Source: Lutraria lutraria (lineage: Eukaryota; Mollusca; Bivalvia; Venerida; Mactridae). From it: a DNA stretch of 64,000 nt. The translations under genes were made by a program, and so were the position numbers. The notes beneath the pieces were generated by a model. The model ran no database searches. It was not told the origin of the DNA and saw nothing but the letters and a program-made list of their open reading frames with translations. This document shows positions 49,608-60,859 of this stretch, one piece after another (position 1 is the stretch's first letter; every line of letters begins with the position of its first letter). The stretch covers positions 2,614,001 to 2,678,000 of the forward strand of contig OZ026845.1 in the NCBI GenBank assembly GCA_964023205.1, read 5' to 3'.

Positions 49608-52600
49608 GTAAGAAACATTTTATATATGACTTCAATTGTTGACCATATAATAATATTTCTACTAAAGGTTCAGCTGTTTAATGGAAATGTGCTTTTAAGA
49701 TCAAATTTCAACCATTCAAGAACATCTTACTGAATACATTGGTGGTGTTATGTTTTATCTTAACATGTAGTGTTTGCATATATTGATAGCGTTGCCTCAC
49801 GTTAATTCAGTCGTTTGTGAGATAGATGTCGCCTTGACATGACGGCTTCGATGTCACTGGTGTCTTTGAAATGAGGTTCTCCCTAAATGAATACTCGTCT
49901 GTTTGGGTCTTATGTGGAAATGGTGTTTAAGCTCCGTTATATACAATCAATATTCTGTTTTATCGACTTTCCTTAAAGTCCAATTACCATTTTGCTTTAC
50001 AAAAATATGCAAAAAACAATAATAATTACCAACGAAACGAGCCATTTTTTTCTTAAAACACCCATTTTACTGTGACTTTTGCTTTTGTAAACTGGAAATA
50101 TCATAGAGCGCGTGACGTCAAATTATGATGTGTGCATAACATGACTGCGGGAAAACACAGCTGTTCTATATTTATTTTTTCAATGATATTGAAAAAAATA
50201 CGATGGATGTTTTGGAAACATTTTTTCTTGCTATAAAGTATGAACAACAGGAAAACACACCGTGTTCCTTTGTTATAGGACAAAAAGAAACTATTACGAC
50301 CGATAAATCTATAAGCTTATGAGACTTTAACTCGAGAGATATCGATATCCACTAGACAATGATAATTATACCATGTCAAAGTTGTCTATGATTTACATTA
50401 TCCTTCAGGTACCGATGCTTTGCAAGCAGCGAATGAAACAAAAACATCTCAGTCTAATGTTTCTGTAAGGTTTGAGAATATGCTGATTGACGTTGTCAAC
50501 GCAACGACGTTACATTTAGACTGGTGCCCGGCTACGGACTGTGATAATATTCACGGGTACAAAATTCGCTATTGCATGAAGGAAAGCCCCTCGTACAATG
50601 AGATATTTGTCACTCCTGGTATATCTAATTATACAATATGTGGACTAAAACCTGCAACTGAATATATTATTTGTGTCAATGCTGTTGACGATAAGGAATC
50701 GATCATTCACCATTGTGGAACTGGCTTACAGAGGACGGATGCGAGTGATAGTAAGTAGACTGAACTGGAATAAAAGTAACGTTTAGGAAAATCGCATATT
50801 AAGCATACCTTCCTCGTGTTTATATTTACCGACTGGTAAATCTAATGACACTACGTCCGCTGTGATTAAGTTCAATGCACATTTTAATCATACCATGGTT
50901 TTCCAAATGTATTTAAATGTATGAAAATACTACAAACAGCAAATCAAGTGATGAGCAAGCAAGTTATGATTGTAGCAATTACGTGATTTCATTCTTATAC
51001 TTGCTGATATTCACATAGAAGTAATGTCGAACCGCCTCCGTGGTCGAGTGGTTGAGGTCACTGACTTCAAACCACTGTAACCTCTCACTGATAGAGGCTT
51101 GTGGGTTTGGGCCCAGTTACCGACCATGTGTCTTTATGTGAGAACGTAGAACGTTGCTAACAGAGGATTGGAGTCTGGTACTGGTTCTTCCCAGGAACGA
51201 TGGTTAGATAAACTATCCGCCTCATGTGAATCTAACTGTTGAAAAGGGGCACAAAGCAAAGCAAAGCAGAGCAAACCAAACCAAACCAAAGTAATGCCAT
51301 TCCGCATTTCGCAAAAGCACATTAAAGTAAGAATAGATTACATACTAACTGTACATTTCTCTTCTCCAACATCTTCTTTGTTTGACATACGTTTTTTAAT
51401 ATAATATCATGCAGCTAAACGATGATTGATACCGTAATCGTGCGTGGAATGAAATATCGATAGAAATGTAATTTTATGTAACAATCTATATGTAACTGTC
51501 TTTATCCCAGTCTTAAAATACATTATTCATCTGAATTGCATTTGTATTTGACACATCTTGTCTCTCTAAGATATGGCGATTTGCGCAAACAGGATAAAAA
51601 CAGATCGATCTAAGAGTTTTGTTTTTGATTCATTGATTATTAAAACTATTAAGCTGAGAGAATTTTCGAAAGATACTTACACGAAATAAAGTGTGAACTT
51701 TTATTTTGGATATAACATCATACATGTATTAAAAACTCAAGACGCATTATTATTCACACGTTCAACAATGTTCTTCAATTAAAAGTAAAACATCGAGTAG
51801 CCAATACATGTTTGCATACCAAAATTGCCTATGTTAGTTCTATAAGTATACAATCCCTCATACGAAGTGCACATTATATATGATATATATGATTTATAAT
51901 GGGTTTGAATGTAACATGTAACAAAAGCCGTTTGATGAACAGAAGCGACAGATGCTGAATTCCTATTTCACAAATTTCGTGAAGTTGAAGACGAATATCA
52001 TTTTTGCACATTTTGATACCAAATTTAACTATATTTTTCCTACTCAATATGCATAAAGAACTTTTCCTCAAACAAAGTGCACACTTTTTTTGTTTGAGTA
52101 CATTTGTATATGTTAGAAAATGCAAAGCGAAATATTTGAATTCTCAGAAAATGCTGACAAAGCAAAAATGCTCGAGCTAATGTTTATCACCGTTGTAAAT
52201 TCACAAACTAATGTTGCAAAATTCAGACAAAATAATAACCAAGTTATCAAAGACATTTTGAATTCATGTCGGAAATTTGAAGACGGGAATTAAATTAAAT
52301 GCCATCATTCTGACTAACAAACAGATCTCAGATTTGACATCAAACACGTTTTGTTTACTTTATTGCTTTATATTTGACAGTTTGATTCAGTTTATATAAA
52401 AGGCTAAAAGCAATATTACATTTTGTGTAACGGGGAGCATGTTCATTTTCAAAATGACTTTGAACTATTTCCTGCGGGAAAGTCATACGACAGTCGTTTC
52501 TTTTATTTCATTTGTCTGCATTTTGTTTAATTCAAGGAAAAATGATTGTTTTTATAATACAAAAATGTATATACAAAAAGTATTACAAATAAAAAAATGG

Positions 52601-54325
52601 GAAGAAAGTAAGGGGTTACTGGACTTGTTTTTAGTGATAACGGCTTATGTTTTGTGTAGGTGTGGAGCCTTTTTTGAAGATGTTCTGTGTTCCATCCTGC
52701 GAATGGAAAATATACTGTTGATTTTAATATTTTACCAAAGGATGATTAAATTATCCTATCCCTTACAGGTTCAATGCCAGGTTCTACGCCCTACATTGCA
52801 GCAATCGCAGCTGCTGTATTGTTGACGGTCGCTATTGTGGTACCACTGACTATTCTTATTACCGCATGTACGTAACATCCAACAGTATCCAGGCATGTTT
52901 TGTATTGTTGTTGTATATCGGCTACTAACCTAAAGGACATGTTTTGTCCTTGTCTGTGTTGTGGTTTTAATATTTGTATCAGTCGAGTTTGTCAGGATCT
53001 TCATTTTGAGGTCAGCTGCTTGGAGACGTTCATTTTATTGCATGTGACATATACTGTAGATACGGTTTTATTTCTATTCTTCATAATTATGTTACATTCA
53101 GAATAAGATGGACCTCTTGGTATCAACTACACCTTTAATATTGCTATATATGTGGACGCCTATTTTTGAAAAAGTTGTTTTGTTGTTTTTGTTTTACTGA
53201 ATTTATTTTGGTTTTACATTTGCAGACGACCGGCGGTATGACGTGCCATATATCGCGGCTATAGCTGGAATAACTTTACTACTAGTGGCGGCCATTGTAC
53301 CAATCTCATTTCTGTTCGTTCGAAAATGTGGGATTTGTTCAAACATTACTGACACACAATTATCTGATCTTGCTCAGGTACATATATACACCTGTCTTGT
53401 CTTTGAGCACGTGTCCAGTGACCGTCAAACACAATATATGTATTCACTGTTAATTTGTGTCTCCTTCATATACATCATGGGTTCTTGCACACATTTTATT
53501 TGCTTTTGTTTATCTTTCTTAGTAGTTTTCTTTCATTATTGTATTTTTGATAGGTTTTATTTTATTACTTGTCATTTCTTTACTGTTATTAGCCTAGATA
53601 TTAGTAAGCATGTTGGATATATGTATGAATGGTACATTTCTTCAAACAATTATCCTATGCAGTTTATTTGTTTCACTACATTTTCATGGCACGTACAATT
53701 TTCTTATATGTACTAGTATATTGAATTAAAACATTGTTTATTGTGTCTTAGTGATCACGAGCGTACAATGATATACTGGTGCATGTTAAAAACCTTTTTA
53801 AATGTTATTAATCGCCGTAATGATATAAAAAAAACGATGACATTTCTAAATGCATATTGATCTTATTGCGTGTATTTTATGATGAAGACATGTTTTAGAC
53901 ATGTTGCATACAAATGACGTTGATCTAACTTATTACCATCTCCATTATTTGATGGTTAAAATGATAAAGTCTCCTCACAAATAAGTCGAATATGCAAGCA
54001 TATCTTGGTGCAAATTCCTCTAAATGGAGAGAAGGAATATGGCTTGTATGTTATTTATTTTTCCTGAGATGCCAATAAAATTGTTCCAAAGAGTTACAGA
54101 TGTCATTACATTCACAGTTGACCATTAAATTAAGTTTCACAACAGATTGAATTCATGTTTATTAAAGCCATTAAATTTTCTAATCGAATTCTTTTACAGG
54201 AGGAGGTTGATGTTGCCTTTCATAGGAATTTTAAGTTCAACAATTCAAGCGAAATATTGATATCCGGAGTTAAAACGAACAGAAGTTTGGAAAATACCAA
54301 TGATTATAAAACTCCAAAACTGTAA
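49548..54325 (+). CDS. fibronectin type III single-domain membrane protein, 3' exons (5' end not found)
   Basis: Joined exons: 49548-49607, 50409-50750, 52769-52867, 53226-53377 and 54200-54325, all GT..AG and phase-consistent (1-1, 1-1, 1-1, 1-0, 0-stop). The first seen exon is acidic (TEEQNELNASENVTESDEQ). The second is one FN3 domain with the usual LHLDW, GYKIRYC and LKPATEYIICVNAVD landmarks and several N-glycosylation sites. The third and fourth each encode a transmembrane helix with similar sequence. The last exon is a 41-residue cytoplasmic or tail segment ending NDYKTPKL. The product is predicted to be a small cell-surface protein; ligand and partner are unknown. A signal-peptide exon upstream is expected but not recognised. 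ATTAAA at 54720 is a possible polyadenylation signal. Confidence 0.75.
50409..50750 (+). CDS. FN3 gene, fibronectin type III exon
   Basis: Acceptor atccttcag, donor gata|gtaagt. The 342-nt exon encodes a single FN3 domain with core Trp (LHLDWCPA), Tyr (GYKIRYC) and Leu/Tyr (CGLKPATEYIICVNA) positions. Six cysteines lie in it, more than in a typical FN3 domain, suggesting disulfides. Confidence 0.8.
51027..51288 (+). repeat. tRNA-derived SINE, family S1, with target duplication
   Basis: Full-length: A-box head 'ccgcctccgtggtcgagtgg', B-box-like 'gtgggtttgggcccagtta', S1 tail, then a simple tail of aaagc/aaacc repeats (51252-51288). The 8-bp target duplication aagtaatg lies at 51019-51026 and 51289-51296. 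It lies in the FN3 gene intron. Confidence 0.85.
52769..52867 (+). CDS. FN3 gene, transmembrane exon A
   Basis: A 99-nt symmetric phase-1 exon: acceptor tcccttacag, encoding STPYIAAIAAAVLLTVAIVV, then PLTILITA, with donor gcat|gtacgt. If not spliced at this donor the frame stops two codons later (TAA), so retention would give a membrane-anchored short form. It is related to exon B at 53226. Confidence 0.7.
53226..53377 (+). CDS. FN3 gene, transmembrane exon B
   Basis: A 152-nt exon: acceptor acatttgcag, encoding DRRYDVPYIAAIAGITLLLV, then AAIVPISFLFVRKCGICSN and a short cytoplasmic stretch, donor gctcag|gtacat. The core PYIAAIA matches exon A. It can follow either exon A or the FN3 exon in frame. 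Confidence 0.75.
54200..54325 (+). CDS. FN3 gene, terminal exon
   Basis: Acceptor ttcttttacag, phase 0, encoding EEVDVAFHRNFKFNNSSEIL, then ISGVKTNRSLENTNDYKTPK and a final L before TAA. No motif was recognised; polar, with a tyrosine near the end. Confidence 0.7.
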   Translation, partial: EEVDVAFHRNFKFNNSSEILISGVKTNRSLENTNDYKTPKL

Positions 54326-55664
54326 ATTTCTCCAGGCGATTAATGAGCTTTTCGTGAACTTGCAATGGCACCCATAGGAAGGTGACTTTCATTCTCTACG
54401 AATAACCAGCGAGTGTTTCGTTGCCTATTTGATGGATTTGGAGACAGTTACATGGGTAAACTTGATGGTGAATGAATTAATTCTATCGATGCTTCAGTTG
54501 CTAGGTGTTCGTTTGATTTGTAGCCGTCAGCTTTTTTGCAATAAGATATCAAAGCAAGATAACACGTATTCATCATGCGTTATTTTATCAACAGCTAGCA
54601 TCAGTCGAATGCTTTTATTCTATAACATGTTAGCTTCCCATTAATTTGAAATGCCAATCAATGCTTTCTGCCATGTTTGTTAATGTATGGTTGAAAATAA
54701 TCAGTGTATATTTGTTTGTATTAAAACAACACATCATTACCACATACTTACTGAAGGATGGCGTGTTGTTTGATGATCAAAAGCAATTTAAGAATTAAGA
54801 CAAACCTTAATTTGCCATAGAATGAAGATGAGAAAATGACTTCCCAGAAGAAAGCACATACAAAGCACCCCAACATTTCCAAAATACCAAATTCCCCCTA
54901 AGTTGCAAATCTCAAACCAAACAGACACATAGGACCGTACGAAAATGAAATACAAAACAGTCTCTCGTAATCTCAAAATCCACACCAAAATTGGTATTCA
55001 CATTTTTAGCGATATTGAGATGAGAAATGTTAATACACGATTGCAATATTACTTTCTTCCATTATTTATGTCTGTCTTAATCAACATGACCAGGGGCCAA
55101 TTGCTTCAAAATCATTTTTCTGGAAGTAAGCATACTACCGTTGGTAGAAGGATATTTACAAATTGGATAAGCATCAGGAACATGGTTTTTAGAAGTAAAT
55201 GTAGATTTGTGTTCAACCTCCGGATATTTTGGTTTGTCTGAGCTGCATCTTTTACTTCTAGTTTGTACTTGAAGTATGGTTAGAAAGCAAGTGTTCTTGT
55301 CTAAGCCATAAAAGCCAAGGCAAGAACCTAAATTACAAATGTGTTATGAAGCGCTATGTACCCAGTTATCAAACAAGGATTTACATTCTGTAATTCTAAT
55401 TAGTTTACTAGTAGTTTAAATTTAAACAATTTATTCCAAGTTATCAATCATTCATATGTACATAATAAAACAATACACACACATACATGTATATAAAAAT
55501 GTATATGAAAATGATAAAAACGAAAGACAGAGTCTTATAGAATTCTTCTTCTTGGGCTGACAACTATAAGTTTATGGTAAGGATGACATTAGCACAGAAT
55601 AATATAAATAACAGACAGATTCAAAATATATTTTGAAAAAAAAGAAACTTTACCAATGGTGGTT

Positions 55665-57471
55665 AAAACCACCCACCAACAACTGAATAAGACTACTCAC
55701 CAACAACTGTACAAAACCACTCACCAACAACGGTACAAAACCACTCACCAACAACTGTAAAAAAACTACTCACCAACAACTGTACAAAACCACTCACCAA
55801 CAACTGTACAAAACCACTCACCAACAACTGTACAAAACCACTCACCAACAACTGTACAAAACCACTCACCAACAACTGTACAAAACTGCTCACCAACAAC
55901 GATACAAAACCACTCACCAACAACTGTACAAAACCACTCACCAACAACTGTACAAAACCACTCACCAACAACTGTAAAAAAACACCCACCAACAACAGTT
56001 ACTGTACAACACCACTCACCAACAACTGTACAAAACCACTCACCAACAACGGTACAAAACCACCCACCAACAACGGTACAAAACCACTCACCGACAACGG
56101 TACAAAACCACTCACCAACAACGGTACAAAACCACCCATCAAAAACGGTACAAAACCACTCACCAACAACGGTACAAAACTACTCACCAACAACGGTACA
56201 AAACCACTCACCAACAACGGTACAAAAACACTCACCAACAACAGTACAAAAACACTCACCAACAACGGTACAAAACCACTCACCAACAACGGTACAAAAC
56301 TACTCACCAACAACGGTACAAAACCACCCACCAACAACTGTACAAAACCACTCACCAACAACAGTACAAAACCACTCACCAACAACGGTACAAAACCACT
56401 CACCGACAACGGTACAAAACCACTCACCAACAACGGTACAAAACCACCCACCAACAACGGTACAAAACCACTCACCAACAACGGTACAAAACTACTCACC
56501 AACAACGGTACAAAACCACTCACCAACAACGGTACAAAACCACTCACCAACAACGGTACAAAACTACTCACCAACAACGGTACAAAACCACTCACCAACA
56601 ACGGTACAAAACTACTCACCAACAACGGTACAAAACCACCCACCAACAACGGTACAAAACCACTCACCAACAACGGTACAAAACTACTCACCAACAACTG
56701 TAAAAAACTACTCACCAACAACGGTACAAAACCACCAACCAACAACGGTACAAAACCACTCACCAACAACAGTACAAAACCACCCACCAACAACGGTACA
56801 AAACCACTCACCAACAACGGTACAAAACCACCCACCAACAACGGTACAAAACCACTCACCAACAACGGTACAAAACTACTCACCAACAACGGTACAAAAC
56901 CACCAACCAACAACTGTACAAAACCACTCACCAACAACGGTACAAAACCACTCACCAACAACGGTACAAAACCACCCACCAACAACGGTACAAAACCACT
57001 CACCAACAACGGTACAAAACCACTCACCAACAACGGTACAAAACCACTCACCAACAACGGTACAAAACCACTCACCAACAACGGTACAAACCTACTCACC
57101 AACAACGGTACAAAACCACCCACCAACAACGGTACAAAACCACTCACCAACAACGGTACAAAACCACTCACCAACAACGGTACAAAACCACTCACCAACA
57201 ACGGTACAAACCTACTCACCAACAACGGTACAAAACCACTCACCAACAACTGTACCAAACCACTCACCAACAATGGTACAAAACCACTCACCTACAACGG
57301 TACAAAACCACTCACCAACAACGGTACAAAACCACTCACCAACAACGGTACAAAACCACTCACCAACAACGGTACAAAACCACTCACCAACAACGGTACA
57401 AAACCACCCACCAACAACAGTACAAAACCACTCACCAACAACTGTAAAAAACTACTCACCAACAACGGTAC
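55665..57471. repeat. 24-bp minisatellite, about 75 copies
   Basis: Tandem units of 24 bp, consensus 'gtacaaaaccactcaccaac' plus 'aacg'. Variants include ccactcacc/ccacccacc/ctactcacc and aacgg/aactg/aacag. The 5' part (to about 56040) is dominated by the 'ctgt' variant and the rest by 'cggt', so the array has expanded in blocks. One 1-bp insertion at about 55760 is the only frame-changing event noticed. See findings for its open frames. Confidence 0.95.
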
Positions 57472-57479
57472 CATCACGT

Positions 57480-58640
57480 AAGATCTCCATGATATATTGT
57501 CTGGTTTCATTATTTGTATGAGTTGGGTAAACAAATTTAAGAGTGTCTATTCTAATTCCGGTAGTCATTGGCAACATGAGACGAGTGATCGGTGTTAGAA
57601 TGTAATATCATAAGAGTATAATATAATAAATAGTTAACATAATTATCAGAGGAAAAAAATCATTAAGGAGGCAATTCAATATGCAAGGGAAGCAATTAGA
57701 TGCCAAAATGGATGATCATCTTTGATAAATATACACTGAAGGCGCACATCATTTATTTCCCCTATGCTGATAACCTATCTCAGTAAATATGGTTGATGTT
57801 AATAAGTAACTGTGGTGTCTGTACCTGTATTTGATTATATTTTGAAACATATTATCTTGGATGTTGATAATTTATCAACTAATCTTACACTTCGATGTCG
57901 ATATCGCCAATCACTTAAGACGATTTCACAAACTTGAACAAAGCACCAATCGAAACAAAACTTGCACCTACTGACAGATTCTACTGACAGATTAACATTG
58001 ACCATGGCTTTCGAGAACTTCATTCTTAAAAAGGCTTGTATGCATGTATGTTGCCGCTCGTCGCTATATAACGGGAAAATATTTGAAAAAAGCAACGTAA
58101 AAGCGTTATATCTAAAAGAATTATTTGCTGAACAGTCATTAAAGATAGAACTTAATATAGTAATGGTAGATTTGTTCAACAGATAAACTTTGATATATGT
58201 CACTGACACATCAGAGCACAAACGGCAGTTTTCAGACACAAAAGTCTTTCAAATATCATACATTTCAGACAATTATATATATATTAAACAGCTGATAATA
58301 GATCCCGAACGATAGCAATATGATAAAAATATTTTATTAACAAAACATAGCAACATTTGAAGTTTAAAATAACAATACAATTTTTTCCGAAGCGCGCACA
58401 ATAATCAATGATTTTTTAAGATGCATAATATCAAATCCATTAGTGCCTGGATGAGATATAAACGTCTAAGTGCATTAAAAACATTTTGGAATTGTTTTAA
58501 CAGAATTATTTGTAGCTGATAAATCATTGAGAAGTAAATAGGTGATGTCATTAATGATGGAACAATAGCTACGTGCAGGTCTGATAATAAACTAATGGTT
58601 TAAAAAGCCGTCGACTGGTCGAAAACACATCTAGTTGTTA
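57480..58640. other. flank between minisatellite and receptor gene
   Basis: No supported exon. The part from about 58140 to 58640 is the 5' flank of the receptor gene and is repeated, diverged, at about 62460-63200 (shared 'aacagctgataatagatccc'), so it belongs to the duplicated block. It probably contains the promoter; no clear TATA-box was chosen. The 134-codon minus-strand frame at 57835-58239 is unsupported. Confidence 0.5.
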
Positions 58641-58658
58641 TATTGACTTTCGCTTAAT

Positions 58659-58823
58659 ATGTCGCGTTTGGTGTCGTTTTTAGCAGTTACAGGCTTCTTG
58701 CTGTTGTATGGTCGTTCGTACGGACATACTTATGGAGACATGGAAAAACTGATGGAACATTTATTCAATGGAACATACAACAAACACTTCCGGCCTTTAC
58801 TTAATCAAAGTGATATTTTGCAG
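58659..58823 (+). CDS. Cys-loop subunit exon 1
   Basis: Signal peptide and N-terminal helix: MSRLVSFLAVTGFLLLYG, then MEKLMEHLFNGTYNKHFRPL. The first ATG follows 'cgcttaat'. A matching exon, with a frameshift, lies at 63218-63380. Confidence 0.85.
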
Positions 58824-60673
58824 GTTTGTTTCTTTTTCTTTTGATTCTAATTTCAATTGTTTCTTCACTTGTTTTCAATTTGAAGTTGCGTCAAAAGTTG
58901 CTCAAAAGACATTATCATACGATTCCGAGAAACATTTCGAACTCTTTGCCAAATTAATCAGTGGTACAAATAACTTGTCCATCTCTTCTATCTTCCATTT
59001 GTTGTTTGCAAGCTGTCAATACAAGTAGAGTATTAGGTTAAGTTTGGTTACCGAGACTTTCAGTGACCTCCAATCATATCTCATCCACCACAGAGAAACT
59101 ACAAAAAAAGACATTCAAGTGTATGTGTGGTATCAAAAGAAGAGTTACTGAAAGAACTTAACAACATTTTTTGTGGCTAGTTTTAGGCTTTTATTTTACC
59201 CTTTAAATGTTATTTAGATTCTTGAAATTAATTAAATGAGATTTCTGTATCTTGATAAATTTTACCAATGGGGCAAAGTTGCTATCATAATAATAAGATA
59301 TTTTCCTACATGACCCTCGACCTTGACGTCTAATGAGAACCCTGGGTTAGATATAATTCATGTGTCTTTCTCAAGATATAGATTGTCGACTGCCTAGAAA
59401 ATTCTGATATCCGACCATATCTGAACAATAATTATAACAAACAACTAAAATGACATGAAAAGCCTACCAAAAGAACATTGCTTGAAAAACATGTTTTTTG
59501 GGGTAAGGTGTATTTATGTGTGCCTTTCTTCTACGTTCATTTGTATTTCAGGTTAATTTCACGCATATTTTGAGGTCGGTTAAACATTTCGACATACAGA
59601 CAGGCGAGGTCAGTACCTTGTCTGTGTTCATCATCTCTTGGTATGATGAGATATTAACTTGGGATCCCAGTGACTATGGAAACATAAGTGTTATATCATT
59701 ACCGAAAAAATGTTTTTGGAAACCAGAGATCGCATTAGCGCACGGATATACAAATAAAGAGATCTATATTGACGACAGTGATTTCTCACCAGCCAGGGTA
59801 ACAAACGAAGGGTTTATTCTCATGTATCCGGCGGGCAACTATAACTCAATATGCACAATTGACACAACATTCTATCCGATTGACGAACATGAATGCGAGT
59901 TCATTTTTGTATTAGGTAATCATCTAATAAATGAAGTAAATATCAACGTACCATCTAAAGGTATAGATATGAGTGGTTTTGTTGAAAACGGTGAATGGTT
60001 TGTCGAGGCTAAAGAATACTTAGAATTTACGACTGGCTATTCAGATTTCTTTGTTCCTGCCATTAGGAGCACGCTGATTTTGAAACGTAGACCTTTGTAT
60101 CAATTGATAATGTATGGAACACCACTTTCCCTTCTATGGCTTCTGATCTTAATGAGTTCTTTCGTTCCTCCATCTTGTGGTGAAAGGCTGACATATGTGG
60201 TTACAGTCTATTTGGCTTTTGAGTTTTTGTCTTTAGCAATGGAAGAGCACATCCCGAAAAACTCACTGAAGTTACCCCTTTATGCGTATGAAAATATGAT
60301 TATGAATGTAAGCAACATTTTGGTAATATTGTACAATATATACATTCTGTGTCTTGTGAACTCAACAAGGGGAGGATTCTGGGCACCTAATTCTCTAAAA
60401 AGGTTGGCTCTAAAAGACAAGAAGAGGAGATCACTTCTCAAAGAAGAAAGGCGATGCGAGAAAGGTGCTGTTGCAATAGAAGACGACAATCGTAATGATG
60501 CTTTTGTCGAAGAGAGTCCTGATAAAATAGAATCAGATGAATTGAATAATTTAACTGGATTTGACATTGCCATAACGTCTGACAGACTTTATTTTCGTTT
60601 AAACATGATATACTTTATTATGTTTATTACTGCAAACACGGTTGTTTTGTTGGTAGGGCCGTATAAAAAGTAG
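58659..60673 (+). CDS. Cys-loop ligand-gated ion channel subunit (nicotinic acetylcholine receptor-like), complete
   Basis: Two exons, 58659-58823 and 59552-60673 (phase 0, ttgcag|gtttgt to tatttcag|gttaat), giving 428 residues. Residues 1-22 are a signal peptide. The extracellular domain has the WDPSDYG motif (loop D region), FWKPEIAL (loop A) and a canonical Cys-loop C156..C170 with 13 residues between (CTIDTTFYPIDEHEC). M1 is about 237-259, M2 about 267-286 (GERLTYVVTVYLAFEFLSLA), M3 about 301-323, then a cytoplasmic loop of about 80 residues, and M4 about 405-424. The length is typical of the family. GER before M2 and Glu at 20' suit a cation channel. Loop C lacks the adjacent cysteines and loop B lacks the usual Trp, so it is not an ordinary alpha subunit. 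AATAAA lies at 60849. Confidence 0.9.
59552..60673 (+). CDS. Cys-loop subunit exon 2 (most of the protein)
   Basis: A single 1122-nt exon carries residues 56 to the stop, without the further introns usual in this family. This low-intron structure is compatible with a partly retro-copied or intron-loss lineage; that origin is inference. Confidence 0.9.
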   Translation, partial: VNFTHILRSVKHFDIQTGEVSTLSVFIISWYDEILTWDPSDYGNISVISLPKKCFWKPEIALAHGYTNKEIYIDDSDFSPARVTNEGFILMYPAGNYNSICTIDTTFYPIDEHECEFIFVLGNHLINEVNINVPSKGIDMSGFVENGEWFVEAKEYLEFTTGYSDFFVPAIRSTLILKRRPLYQLIMYGTPLSLLWLLILMSSFVPPSCGERLTYVVTVYLAFEFLSLAMEEHIPKNSLKLPLYAYENMIMNVSNILVILYNIYILCLVNSTRGGFWAPNSLKRLALKDKKRRSLLKEERRCEKGAVAIEDDNRNDAFVEESPDKIESDELNNLTGFDIAITSDRLYFRLNMIYFIMFITANTVVLLVGPYKK

Positions 60674-60848
60674 ACAAACAAAATGTCTCACGCGAAACGC
60701 ATGTCAAACACATTCAAAATTAAAAGAATCAAAACTGTGCTCTTCCTAGATAGGGACTATTCTACTCAAATAAGTAACCTATCAATATGGTATCTCTACG
60801 TGTAATACAACATGATCCGGAAACATATGAAGCAGCACGACATGTATA

Positions 60849-60854
60849 AATAAA
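60849..60854 (+). terminator. polyadenylation signal
   Basis: AATAAA located 176 bp after the stop codon of the receptor gene. Confidence 0.5.
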
Positions 60855-60859
60855 CCTGA

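Noticed and set aside
55999..57291. 430-codon minus-strand open frame, FVPLLVSG repeated
   Set aside because: It is a by-product of a 24-bp tandem array, which leaves several frames open on both strands. Unit variation changes residues in this frame (P/Q/L) more than in the plus-strand frame, and no splice sites or start context support it.
55665..57471. CRISPR-like array
   Set aside because: Units are contiguous with no unique spacers, and the genome is eukaryotic. It is a minisatellite.
57835..58239. 134-codon minus-strand frame and its plus-strand 74-codon partner at 57962
   Set aside because: Neither resembles a known family, and the corresponding duplicated region near 62.4 kb does not keep either frame.
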